Source: JACDDK01 sp035689095 (lineage in GTDB: Bacteria > Actinomycetota > Rubrobacteria > Rubrobacterales > Rubrobacteraceae). Taken from it: 60,508 bases of DNA. Below are positions 35,038 to 42,951 of this stretch, piece by piece (the first letter of the stretch is position 1; the number at the start of each line of letters is the position of its first letter). Under the pieces are notes generated by a model. That model was not told the DNA's origin. It did no database searches and was given only the letters and a program-made list of their open reading frames with translations. The stretch lies in the NCBI GenBank assembly GCA_035689095.1, contig DASSMB010000195.1, positions 1 through 60,508 on the forward strand, written 5' to 3'. The position numbers and the translations under genes are program-made.

Positions 35038-37229
35038 GGCTTCCCGATCACCTCCGGCTCTACAGCCTGCCGCGCCCGCGCCCCTCGCGCAAGCGGCAAG
35101 ACGGCCCGGACGCTGGTCCCCCCGGAAGGCGCGGCCCCTACCTTGCAGGAACCGCCGAGCTCCTCGGCACGCTCGCGCATCGAATGAAGCCCCACGCCCG
35201 CCGAACGGTCCTCGGAGATACCACGCCCATCGTCAACGACCTCCACGCGCAGCGCCTCGGCCTCCGGCGCGATCCGTACCACGCAGTTGCGCGCTCCGGC
35301 ATGTCGGATGACGTTGGTTACGGCCTCCTGGACGATGCGGTAGGCGGCGACCTCCACCGCGGCGGGCAGGGGCGGAAGCTCCTCTGGGGCCTCCACTCTC
35401 ACGCGCAGGCCGTTGTGGTCGCCGTGCGCCGCCTGAGCCTGGAGCGCGCCGAGCAGGCCAAGCTCGTCGAGCGCGGGTGGACGGAGACCATAGACCAGGC
35501 GCCGCACGTCGGTGACGGCTTCCTGGGTCTGGCTCGTGATCTGCTCCAGCAGAGCGCCGGAACGCTCCGGGGATGTCTCCAGCAAGTCCCGCGCCGCCTC
35601 GGCCTTCATCGTGAGGCTGGCGAGTTGCGGTCCCAGACCGTCGTGCAGGTCGCGCCGGAGCCTGCGCCGCTCTTCTTCACGCGCCGTTACGAGTTGCTCC
35701 CTCGACTTCTGCAGGTCTTCGGAGAGTCTCAGGGCATCCTCGGTCAGGCGCGTGGCGTGGACGGCGAGGCTGACCTGCCGGGCGAGGTCGTCCAGCAACC
35801 GATGGTCCGCGGGAGAGAACTCCGCCTCGCCGGCGCGCCGCCCCAGGACCAGCCGCCCCACTCGCTCGCCGCCGTAGACGAGTGGCAGGCGCAGCGGAGT
35901 GTCCACCGGCTCTCCCGTGGCCGCCGCGCTCTCGTAGGAACCGTTCCGTTCGATCTCGATGGCCGCGTACGGCGCCTTAAGGGCCTCGGCGACCGTCTTG
36001 ACTACGGTGGACAGCACGGCGTCGGGGGCGAGCGTGGCTTCCAGGTGTTGTCCGAGGCGCGAGAGAGCGGCGTAAGGGTTGTCGCGCTCGCCGTACATCA
36101 GGCGGTTTATGGCACGCTGCAAACGGTCGCGCAGGGGCTGGAAGAGTACGGCTACCAGGCTGGTAGCCACGAGCGATATCAAGAAGCTGTCTTCCGTGTG
36201 GAGCAGCGCTCCGAGGTAGCCGACCACGAAGGCGTAGATCCCGATTACGCAGGCGGTAAGCGTGCCATAGACGAGGGCGCGGTTTATGATGAGGTCGGCC
36301 TTGAACAGATGGTAACGCTGCATCGCAATTCCAAAGGCCACAGGCATCGGCAGCGCGAGCAGCCAGAATACCGGGACGCCGAAGAGGTCGTAGAGCGCCC
36401 GTGCGGAGCCCGACTCCGGCAAGAGCACGTCCGGCAAGTACACTGCTCCATAGCCGATGCACGCCCCGGCGACGATCAGGATGACCCACTTGGTCATGAT
36501 GCGCTGCCTCTGGTCCGCCCGGCGGTAGCGCACCGCCTGAGCCATCAAACCCAGGCCCCATCCGAGCAGCAGGAGGATCAAGAACGCGGCGAACGACGCC
36601 TCGAACGGATCTATGAGGCTGAACCACGCGGTGGGGAATATCCCCCACGCCAGACAGTAGAAAAACCAGGCGACGGCGCTCGCGCGAGTCCATCCGGGCA
36701 CGAAACGGCCGTCCGGGAAGATCAGGAAGAACGTGACCGCCAGGAGCACGCCCGCGGCCTGCGTCAGGTTGGCGATCACCTGCAAGACGGATGGCAGCAC
36801 TAGGGCGTCAAGTGTCTGGGTCACCCATACCGCGTAAGCTACAAAGACGGTGGAAAAGAACAGTGAGGGCCAGTCAGGCTTGTTGCGCCACGCTATAGCA
36901 ATGGAGATCAGCGTCAGGGAGAGCACGAAGAGTATCTCCAGGAACAACACGGCGATGGCGTAGTACGTCCCCTCAGAGAGGAAGCTTTGCAGAGAGCCGA
37001 GGCCGGGACCTAGCTGCGTTGATGCCCGGCGGGCGGTCTCTACCAGTTCCATGTATCTGGCGGGTATGGACAGCACGAACAGTACCAGCGAAATCCCAGC
37101 CAGCACGCGGCCCCCTACACGCGCGGCGATGGGCGCGCGCGGCGTATCCGGCGTCGCGGCCTCAGATCCCATGACCTCCTCCGCCAGCGTGGCGGCGAGT
37201 ACCGGGGGTGGACCACCCGCCCTGCTCAT
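35034..37229 (-). CDS. Sensor histidine kinase with membrane sensor and GAF domain
   Basis: The 731-residue kinase has an N-terminal membrane region of about eight or nine helices (residues ~35-375), then a GAF-like domain (~390-500). The HisKA_3 dimer domain carries the phospho-acceptor His in RRRLRRDLHDGLGPQLASL. The HATPase domain has QEAVTNVIRHAGA, VVDDGRGI and GVGLHSMRERAEELGG. It phosphorylates the overlapping NarL-type regulator. The signal is unknown; the SIPARY motif in the first helix region also occurs in the broken paralogue near 46.6 kb. Confidence 0.93.
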   Translation of the reverse strand: MSRAGGPPPVLAATLAEEVMGSEAATPDTPRAPIAARVGGRVLAGISLVLFVLSIPARYMELVETARRASTQLGPGLGSLQSFLSEGTYYAIAVLFLEILFVLSLTLISIAIAWRNKPDWPSLFFSTVFVAYAVWVTQTLDALVLPSVLQVIANLTQAAGVLLAVTFFLIFPDGRFVPGWTRASAVAWFFYCLAWGIFPTAWFSLIDPFEASFAAFLILLLLGWGLGLMAQAVRYRRADQRQRIMTKWVILIVAGACIGYGAVYLPDVLLPESGSARALYDLFGVPVFWLLALPMPVAFGIAMQRYHLFKADLIINRALVYGTLTACVIGIYAFVVGYLGALLHTEDSFLISLVATSLVAVLFQPLRDRLQRAINRLMYGERDNPYAALSRLGQHLEATLAPDAVLSTVVKTVAEALKAPYAAIEIERNGSYESAAATGEPVDTPLRLPLVYGGERVGRLVLGRRAGEAEFSPADHRLLDDLARQVSLAVHATRLTEDALRLSEDLQKSREQLVTAREEERRRLRRDLHDGLGPQLASLTMKAEAARDLLETSPERSGALLEQITSQTQEAVTDVRRLVYGLRPPALDELGLLGALQAQAAHGDHNGLRVRVEAPEELPPLPAAVEVAAYRIVQEAVTNVIRHAGARNCVVRIAPEAEALRVEVVDDGRGISEDRSAGVGLHSMRERAEELGGSCKVGAAPSGGTSVRAVLPLARGARARQAVEPEVIGKP

Positions 37230-37408
37230 CCGCAGCCCCTACCATAAGTAAATAATGACACGAACATCAACTCAGCGCATCTCCCGAAAGGTCTGGCGCG
37301 TCAGAAGGCGCCGGGTACCGGACGGAGAACGCGGGACCAGTCCCGCCGGTCAGATCCAGGACGCCAGACAGCAACATGAGCGGCGGCAAACGTTTCTTAC
37401 TCCTCTCA

Positions 37409-38032
37409 TCAGACGGCGGGGGCCGAGGCGACCGGCGTCTCTTTCTCGGAGACTAGCGCGTAGCCGAGCCACGTCCAGGCGAGCGCCGTAATAATGAAGG
37501 GCGGGAGCAAGAGCAGGTAGGACTGGTCGATGCCGCTCAAGAAAAGGGCGAGCTGCCAGGCGGGTCCCACGCCCATCATGACCGCCGCCTCCTTCGGAAA
37601 GATACCCGCCCTGTAAGTGGCGACGCCTAGCAGGACCGAGCCTGTCGCGTAGAAGAAGTGGGAGATGGCGTGCGTAGCGAAAATGGGAGCAGCCAACGCC
37701 GCCTCATCGCCGGATACCAGCCCGATGACCACGATAGCTGCGCTTCCGATAGCCCCCAGCGAGAGTCCGAATGCCGTCAGGTAAAACCCCGTCCTGCCCG
37801 TGAGCCCGAAATAGCTCCGCTGCCGCAGGTACATCCCGACCGCTCCCAACATCAGGAAGACGTACATCGGGGCGTAGAACAGGTAGATAAACTCCTGGCC
37901 CCCGAAGAAAGTCCCCCTGGCCTGCTCGGCGAAGATACCGTAAATCAAGTAGACCATCCCGAAGGTGGCGATGTACAACACGCCGCCAAGCATAGCGGCC
38001 GGACCGCCGTATCGGATCAATTTCGACGGCAT
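37409..38032 (-). CDS. Integral membrane protein of unknown function
   Basis: The 207-residue protein has about six or seven hydrophobic helices beginning GGPAAMLGGVLYIATFGMVY. No catalytic motif is visible. ATG 38032 is chosen over the frame start at 38140 because AAAGGAG lies seven bases upstream and the longer N-terminus is Arg-rich and unlikely. It lies upstream of the kinase/regulator pair on the same strand with a 179-bp gap, so it may be linked to it. Confidence 0.7.
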   Translation of the reverse strand: MPSKLIRYGGPAAMLGGVLYIATFGMVYLIYGIFAEQARGTFFGGQEFIYLFYAPMYVFLMLGAVGMYLRQRSYFGLTGRTGFYLTAFGLSLGAIGSAAIVVIGLVSGDEAALAAPIFATHAISHFFYATGSVLLGVATYRAGIFPKEAAVMMGVGPAWQLALFLSGIDQSYLLLLPPFIITALAWTWLGYALVSEKETPVASAPAV

Positions 38033-38084
38033 CCACAAGCTCCTTTCTCTTAGGCGCGACGGCGTTTCGTCTCCACGGCCAGAA

Positions 38085-38789
38085 CTAGCCACGCGTCGGC
38101 GGAAAATCAGCGCAGTTGACATAGACCGTAAGGGTCCCACTCGCGGTCGTGTCGGGGTTATCTAAGATTACGTGCCATCCCCCTGGGTTGACCTGTCCGG
38201 TCTCGGCGTCGAACCTTTCGTCCACCCGCTGTTCGCTGAAGACCTTCAGGTAAGCCCCGGCTCTTGCGATGGCGTAGCTGCCGCTCACGGCCACGTCTCC
38301 CGTATCGCAAGAGGTTGTTACGCCATCCGAAGAGCCAGCAGGTATCGTCTGCGTTACGGATTTCTCGTAGATCTCGGCCGGCAGGAATTTTGAGGAGTCC
38401 TGGCCGTCGAGCTTGTCGGCGTCGGCAGCCTTGCCGGTGCTCGTGAGGAAGCCCGTGGAATCTACGCCATCCAGCTTGTCGGAGTTGAGGTTGGCTACTT
38501 TGGTTGCGGAGTTGACCTTCATCGGCGCCTTGCCGGCGCTTACGCGAAGATCCAGCGCCGGGCCACCCGAGGGGTTGCTGACCAGCAGCGCGGCGCCACT
38601 CGCCACCTTGCCCACCACGCCCGTCACCCTGGTGGCGACGTTGGTGGCCTTGCCCAGGATAAGGCTGCCGCCGTTGGCTCCGAAGGCTTCGGAGGCCAGA
38701 CCGAATGTCAGAGCGAGCATTACCGCCACGCCCAGGGTAAGGGCCGTTCCGCGGGCTATCCCGAACGCTTTGCTGAGGATGTTCTTCAT
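38085..38789 (-). CDS. Secreted protein with NxDKLDGxDS repeats
   Basis: The 234-residue precursor has a signal peptide cut near ASEAFGANGG. The mature protein carries two copies of a KLDG repeat, LNSDKLDGVDSTGFL and ADADKLDGQDSSKFL, common in secreted actinobacterial proteins with beta-rich or fibre-like stretches. The C-terminal third has a pair of Cys (TSCDTGDV and VNCADFP) that may form a disulfide. AAGGAGAG precedes the ATG at 38789; the frame is open further upstream to 38888. It follows the subtilase gene by 49 bp and may be one of its partners. Confidence 0.8.
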   Translation of the reverse strand: MKNILSKAFGIARGTALTLGVAVMLALTFGLASEAFGANGGSLILGKATNVATRVTGVVGKVASGAALLVSNPSGGPALDLRVSAGKAPMKVNSATKVANLNSDKLDGVDSTGFLTSTGKAADADKLDGQDSSKFLPAEIYEKSVTQTIPAGSSDGVTTSCDTGDVAVSGSYAIARAGAYLKVFSEQRVDERFDAETGQVNPGGWHVILDNPDTTASGTLTVYVNCADFPPTRG

Positions 38790-38838
38790 CGTCTCTTCTC
38801 TCCTTGCTTGCTGTCCGTTCCCACGACCAGCCCTCGCG

Positions 38839-41229
38839 TCATCTGATGGTGAAGTACCAGGACTTCGCGCCGACATTCCCGGCCGCATCAGTGGCCACTA
38901 TCTTCACCGTCTTCTTGCCCTTCGCGAGCCTCGGCGAGTTGTAGACGAGCGACCCCGTCGATGCCGCGTAGCTGTACTTCGTGGAGGAGATGAGCACGCC
39001 GTTAACGTAGAGCTTGATGTTGGCCTTGCCAAGCGGCCTGTTGTCTTTGACGATGGCCTTGATGGTCGGCGTCGTGTCGCGGATGATCGAGCCGAGCCTG
39101 GGGGACATGCCACTGATCGTCGGCTTTATGGTGTCGGGCGTGGCGGCGGCGACAGCAGCCCTGGCGTCGGCCATGTCGCCGGTTACGGTCTTACCGGCGG
39201 TCAACGACACCGGCTTCCCGGTGTTCATGATCAGGTTCTTCAGGGCTACGGGATTGCCCGTCAGCGCCGGGTTCACCGATGCCGCCAGCGCGGCGACTCC
39301 GGTGACGTGCGGCGTAGCCATAGAGGTGCCGTTCCAGGACTCCCACGATGCGGGGACGGCGTCGTAACCGCCCTGGGTCCGGGCGGAGGCGCCGGCGGGT
39401 GAGATCCCATCGTGGCTGATCCCGAACGGGTCCGCGAGAGCGCCGTCGAAGGTGTAGGACTCTCCCTCGAACGCCGTACCCTGGGCCCCCGTGAAGGTAT
39501 TCGTGAAGATATCCGGGTTCACGCTCAGGGCGAGCGTGCCCGTCACGAACACGGAGGTCTCATTCTGATAGAGCGCGTCCCTCCCGGTGATGACGAGCTT
39601 GCCGCCCCCATTGAGGAAGTTGGTAAGGGTCGTGAGATCCGCCGGCGTCAGGGCCGGGATGATGTTGAAGTCGGCGTCGAAACCAGAGTAGAAGGTCTCG
39701 CCGGTCGCCCACACGACGGTCTTGCCCGAGAGCTGCGCCAGCGAGGGGCCGTCCCCGTCGCCGACCGGGATCGTCTGCGGGGCGATGCCCGTGGCAGTTT
39801 GTATCGCCGCCGCGATGGTCGGCCCTACGTCCGCGTTTGAGTCGTGACTCCGGTCGTCGTCCACCAGGATCACCTGCTGGCTGCCACGACCGATGGCCTG
39901 AAACACCTTCGTCATGAACGACGCGCGCCCGGCCGCGGTACCTATCTCTTCGTCACCGAATCCGGCCGTGATCGCCTTGCCTGACGTCCCCACGGACGAC
40001 AGGGCCGCGGCGGGAGTCCCCGGACTGCCGGGGACCGAGCTGAGGATGTCCACGCCCGGCGCGGAGATGTCCACCGAAGTCGCCCCGTAGTTGCTGAAGC
40101 CGCCAAGACCGCCCCTGTTATTGACAGCCGCCACCGACAGGATGTTCGAACTGTTGTACGAGGCCGGGTACATCGGGACGGTGTCGTTGTTGTCGCCTAC
40201 CCCGTCCGCGCCGCCGTTGCCCGCCGCGGCGACGAAGAGGCTGCCGGAGGCTTCTATGGCGTCCTTGAGCGCCTGGCTAAAATCTCCTCCGCCCCAGGAG
40301 TTGTTGGAGATCTTCGCGCCCTCGCTCTTGGCGTACTGGATCGCCTCTATCGCCCCGGAGGTGCTGTTGCAGCCGGGTCCGGTACCGGCGTTGCTGAGGA
40401 ACTTCAAGGCCATTATCTTGACGTTAGGCGCGACGCCCGTGATGCCCTGGTTGTTAACGGAGGCGGCGATGGTGCCAGCGACGTGGGTGCCGTGGCTGTC
40501 GTCGCCCGGATCGTGGACCGTCGCGTCCTGGTGGCAGACGTCCCAGCCGTTTACATCGTCCACCTTACCGTTCGCGTCGTCGTCCACGCCGTTACCGGGG
40601 ATCTCGCCGGGGCTGTTCCATTGCCGGCCCGCCAGGTCGGGATGAGAGAAATCCACCCCGTCGTCTATGACGGCTACGACCAGATTCGGGTCGCCCTGGG
40701 TTACGGCGGCGGCCTCGAGTCCGTTTATGTCCACGTTCGACACGCCTGTGGAGCCGTTGATGACCTGCCCGGTGTTGTGCAGGCCCCACAACTCGGAGAA
40801 GCGCGGCTCGTCCGCGTAGGCGGTAGGATACAGACGGTAGTCCTTCTCGGCGTATTCGACATCCGGGCGGTTCTCAAGGTCGCGGATGGCCTGCTCGACC
40901 GGCTGTCCGCTCACCTCGTTTACCTCGGCGTCTATAAGGTCGAGGTTTTCCACCTTCTCCAGCCCCTCATCCCGCCGGGCATCGGCCTGGGCTGCCGGAC
41001 GGACGTCTTTCTTGAACTTCACGATGATCTGGCCGGGTATCGCCTCCCTATCCGGCCGGGCCTTGAAGGTCGGATGGTCTCCCCCGGCGGTAGCTCCGGC
41101 CGGACGCGCCTCTCGCGCCGCGGCGTCCGGCAACGTCGTTACCAGCACCGAAAAGGCCAGCATGACGGCCACGCCGAGGGCGAGGGTCGTACCCCCCGCC
41201 ACTCTTTGCGTCCCGGATAGGATGGTCAT
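38839..41229 (-). CDS. Secreted subtilisin-like serine protease with inserted domain
   Basis: This S8 protease has 796 residues. In order they are a signal peptide (1-38), an I9-type propeptide (~60-135), the catalytic domain with D189 in VAVIDDGVD, H246 in SHGTHVAG and S636 in NGTSMATPH, and a C-terminal Ig-like domain (~700-796). About 220 residues lie between APGVDILSSVPG (~401) and the catalytic Ser block, where typical enzymes have about 20. This insert has QQVILVDDDRSHDSNADVGP and LTTLTNFLNGGGKLVITG, like a Rossmann/GATase-type domain. The C-terminal domain is shared with the Ig-like protein at 42952-45078. Confidence 0.93.
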   Translation of the reverse strand: MTILSGTQRVAGGTTLALGVAVMLAFSVLVTTLPDAAAREARPAGATAGGDHPTFKARPDREAIPGQIIVKFKKDVRPAAQADARRDEGLEKVENLDLIDAEVNEVSGQPVEQAIRDLENRPDVEYAEKDYRLYPTAYADEPRFSELWGLHNTGQVINGSTGVSNVDINGLEAAAVTQGDPNLVVAVIDDGVDFSHPDLAGRQWNSPGEIPGNGVDDDANGKVDDVNGWDVCHQDATVHDPGDDSHGTHVAGTIAASVNNQGITGVAPNVKIMALKFLSNAGTGPGCNSTSGAIEAIQYAKSEGAKISNNSWGGGDFSQALKDAIEASGSLFVAAAGNGGADGVGDNNDTVPMYPASYNSSNILSVAAVNNRGGLGGFSNYGATSVDISAPGVDILSSVPGSPGTPAAALSSVGTSGKAITAGFGDEEIGTAAGRASFMTKVFQAIGRGSQQVILVDDDRSHDSNADVGPTIAAAIQTATGIAPQTIPVGDGDGPSLAQLSGKTVVWATGETFYSGFDADFNIIPALTPADLTTLTNFLNGGGKLVITGRDALYQNETSVFVTGTLALSVNPDIFTNTFTGAQGTAFEGESYTFDGALADPFGISHDGISPAGASARTQGGYDAVPASWESWNGTSMATPHVTGVAALAASVNPALTGNPVALKNLIMNTGKPVSLTAGKTVTGDMADARAAVAAATPDTIKPTISGMSPRLGSIIRDTTPTIKAIVKDNRPLGKANIKLYVNGVLISSTKYSYAASTGSLVYNSPRLAKGKKTVKIVATDAAGNVGAKSWYFTIR
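38842..39135 (-). repeat. Shared C-terminal cassette, copy 1
   Basis: The last ~97 codons of the subtilase match the end of the Ig-like protein (42955-43248) at roughly 85-90 per cent of bases by eye, with whole blocks identical. Shared protein strings include PTISGMSPR, DNRPLGKANIKLYV and TASTGSLVYNSPRL-type sequence. The rest of the two genes is unrelated, so a duplicated or converted domain module is indicated. Confidence 0.8.
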
Positions 41230-41295
41230 CGTCTGCTCGTTCCTTTCACGTCCTGATGTTGGTTGGTCGCGTGGCCGCTATCTCTCACGCAGGGC

Positions 41296-42867
41296 TCATG
41301 GGCAGGCCCGGATCGAGGCTTCGCGGGTGTCCGTGACGCACCTGTCGGTGCCGGTCCCGCCGTTGAGAGTATCGTTGCCGTTGACGCCGTCGCGGGAGTT
41401 GAGGGTATCGTTGCCGCTGTCCCCGAGATGTCTGTCGGATCCGGCCCCTCCCACGACCGTATCGTTGCCGAGGCCGCCCGAGAGCGTGTCGTTACCGAGA
41501 ACGCCCTGAATGCTGTCCGCGCCACCAACACCAGAGATGAGGTTCGCGAGGCTCGACCCGATGAGGCTGTCGCTGAAGTTCGAGCCGGTGAGGTTCTCTA
41601 TCCCGAGGAAGACGTCGGACCCCTCGCCCGTGGCGAAGTTGGTCGTGAGCGAGACCCTTACCGGCGTGGCGGAGTTCGCGTAGCTCGCCCGGTCCAGCCC
41701 GCTACCGCCGTTCACTATGTCGTTGCCCAGGGACCCGACGAGCGTGTCGTTACCGGCCTCCCCGAGGATGATGTCGTTACCGCCAGCGCCGTTGATGACG
41801 TCGTTGCCGTCGCCGCCGCAGAGCACGTCCTTGCCGGAGGTGCCGGTGATGACGTCGTTGCCGGTGGTGGCGTTGGTGTTGGTGCATTGCGGGACCGGCT
41901 GCCAGTCGGGGTTTATGTCATGGGCGGTACTGGTGTCTATCGGGCCCTGGCCCGTGCCGTCTGAGTTCATCACGTAGATGTTGCGGTCCGTGGAGAGTGG
42001 CGCAACGCCCACGTAGGCGATCTGGGTGCCATCGGGCGACCAGGCGGGTTGGGTGGCGGACGTGTCCGGGTTGTTGGAGACGTTGGTCTTGTTGGCTCCA
42101 GCGGGGTCCATCGTCCAAATGTTCGGTACGCCGCCTCCGGCGAACGGATTGGTCGGAGGTCCGTAGCCGTGGACGTAGGCGATCTTGCTACCGTCCGGCG
42201 ACCAGGCGGGGCTGTCGTCGTGACCCTGGTAGCAGTTCGGCGAGCATCCGGCCGGCGAGTTCGGCGTGATACTGGCCTGACCCGTGCCGTCTGAGTTCAT
42301 CACGTAGACGTTGCGGTCGGTGTCTCCGGTGCGGGCGCTCACGAAGGCGATCTTGGTTCCGTCCGGCGACCAGGCGGGCTGCGTATCGGGGAAGGTGTTG
42401 CCGGTGAGTTGCTTGCGTCCGGTGCCGTCAGCGTTGATCGTCCAGATCTCCAGGTCCGTCTGACCATCCAGGTCGAAGCTGTTGGAGACGTAGGCTATCT
42501 TCGTTCCGTCGGCCGACCATGCGGGTTCGGTCTTTGCGGGCGAACTGGTGGTGACCTGCCTGCGCCCGCTGCCATCGGCGTTCATCACGAAGATCTGGTT
42601 GCCCGACAAGAAGGCGATCCTGCCGCCGTCGGGCGAGTAGGCGGGATCCGAGCTGTTGTTCGAGGTCGTTATCCTGGTAGCCGTCTCTCCGGGGGTTATG
42701 GCGTAGATCTCGACCGGCCCATCCCGGTCGCTCTGGAAGGCGATCTTGCCGTTGTTCCCCGGAAACGCGGCCTCAGCCGGTTTCGCCGCGAGCAGCGCCA
42801 GTAGCCCCAGGGCCAACGCCGCTGCCGTTGCCATCATGAATAGCTTGATCTGTCCGGTCTTCGTCAT
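41296..42867 (-). CDS. Secreted PD40 beta-propeller plus RTX-repeat protein
   Basis: The 523-residue protein has a signal peptide cut near KPAEA|AFPG. Residues ~35-330 hold six or seven PD40/TolB-type blades (PAWSPDGTKIAFVS and variants). After a linker come hemolysin-type Ca2+-binding nonapeptides (GGDGNDVINGAGGND, GGLGNDTLSGGLGND) over residues ~345-510. Joining a TolB-like propeller to RTX repeats is uncommon. The Cys pair near the C-terminus (DRCVTD and IRACP) may cap the fold. A surface or secreted Ca2+-dependent binding role is inferred. Confidence 0.88.
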   Translation of the reverse strand: MTKTGQIKLFMMATAAALALGLLALLAAKPAEAAFPGNNGKIAFQSDRDGPVEIYAITPGETATRITTSNNSSDPAYSPDGGRIAFLSGNQIFVMNADGSGRRQVTTSSPAKTEPAWSADGTKIAYVSNSFDLDGQTDLEIWTINADGTGRKQLTGNTFPDTQPAWSPDGTKIAFVSARTGDTDRNVYVMNSDGTGQASITPNSPAGCSPNCYQGHDDSPAWSPDGSKIAYVHGYGPPTNPFAGGGVPNIWTMDPAGANKTNVSNNPDTSATQPAWSPDGTQIAYVGVAPLSTDRNIYVMNSDGTGQGPIDTSTAHDINPDWQPVPQCTNTNATTGNDVITGTSGKDVLCGGDGNDVINGAGGNDIILGEAGNDTLVGSLGNDIVNGGSGLDRASYANSATPVRVSLTTNFATGEGSDVFLGIENLTGSNFSDSLIGSSLANLISGVGGADSIQGVLGNDTLSGGLGNDTVVGGAGSDRHLGDSGNDTLNSRDGVNGNDTLNGGTGTDRCVTDTREASIRACP

Positions 42868-42951
42868 CTGCAGGTTCCTTTCTCTGCTCCGGTTGCCTTC
42901 TATCTCCCGGTCCCGGAGACGCTGATCTCTCCGGGACCTGACTTTCTTCCT

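Noticed and set aside
35019..36803. 594-codon plus-strand open frame
   Set aside because: It lies antisense to the histidine kinase and shows no recognisable fold; composition is that of a shadow frame.
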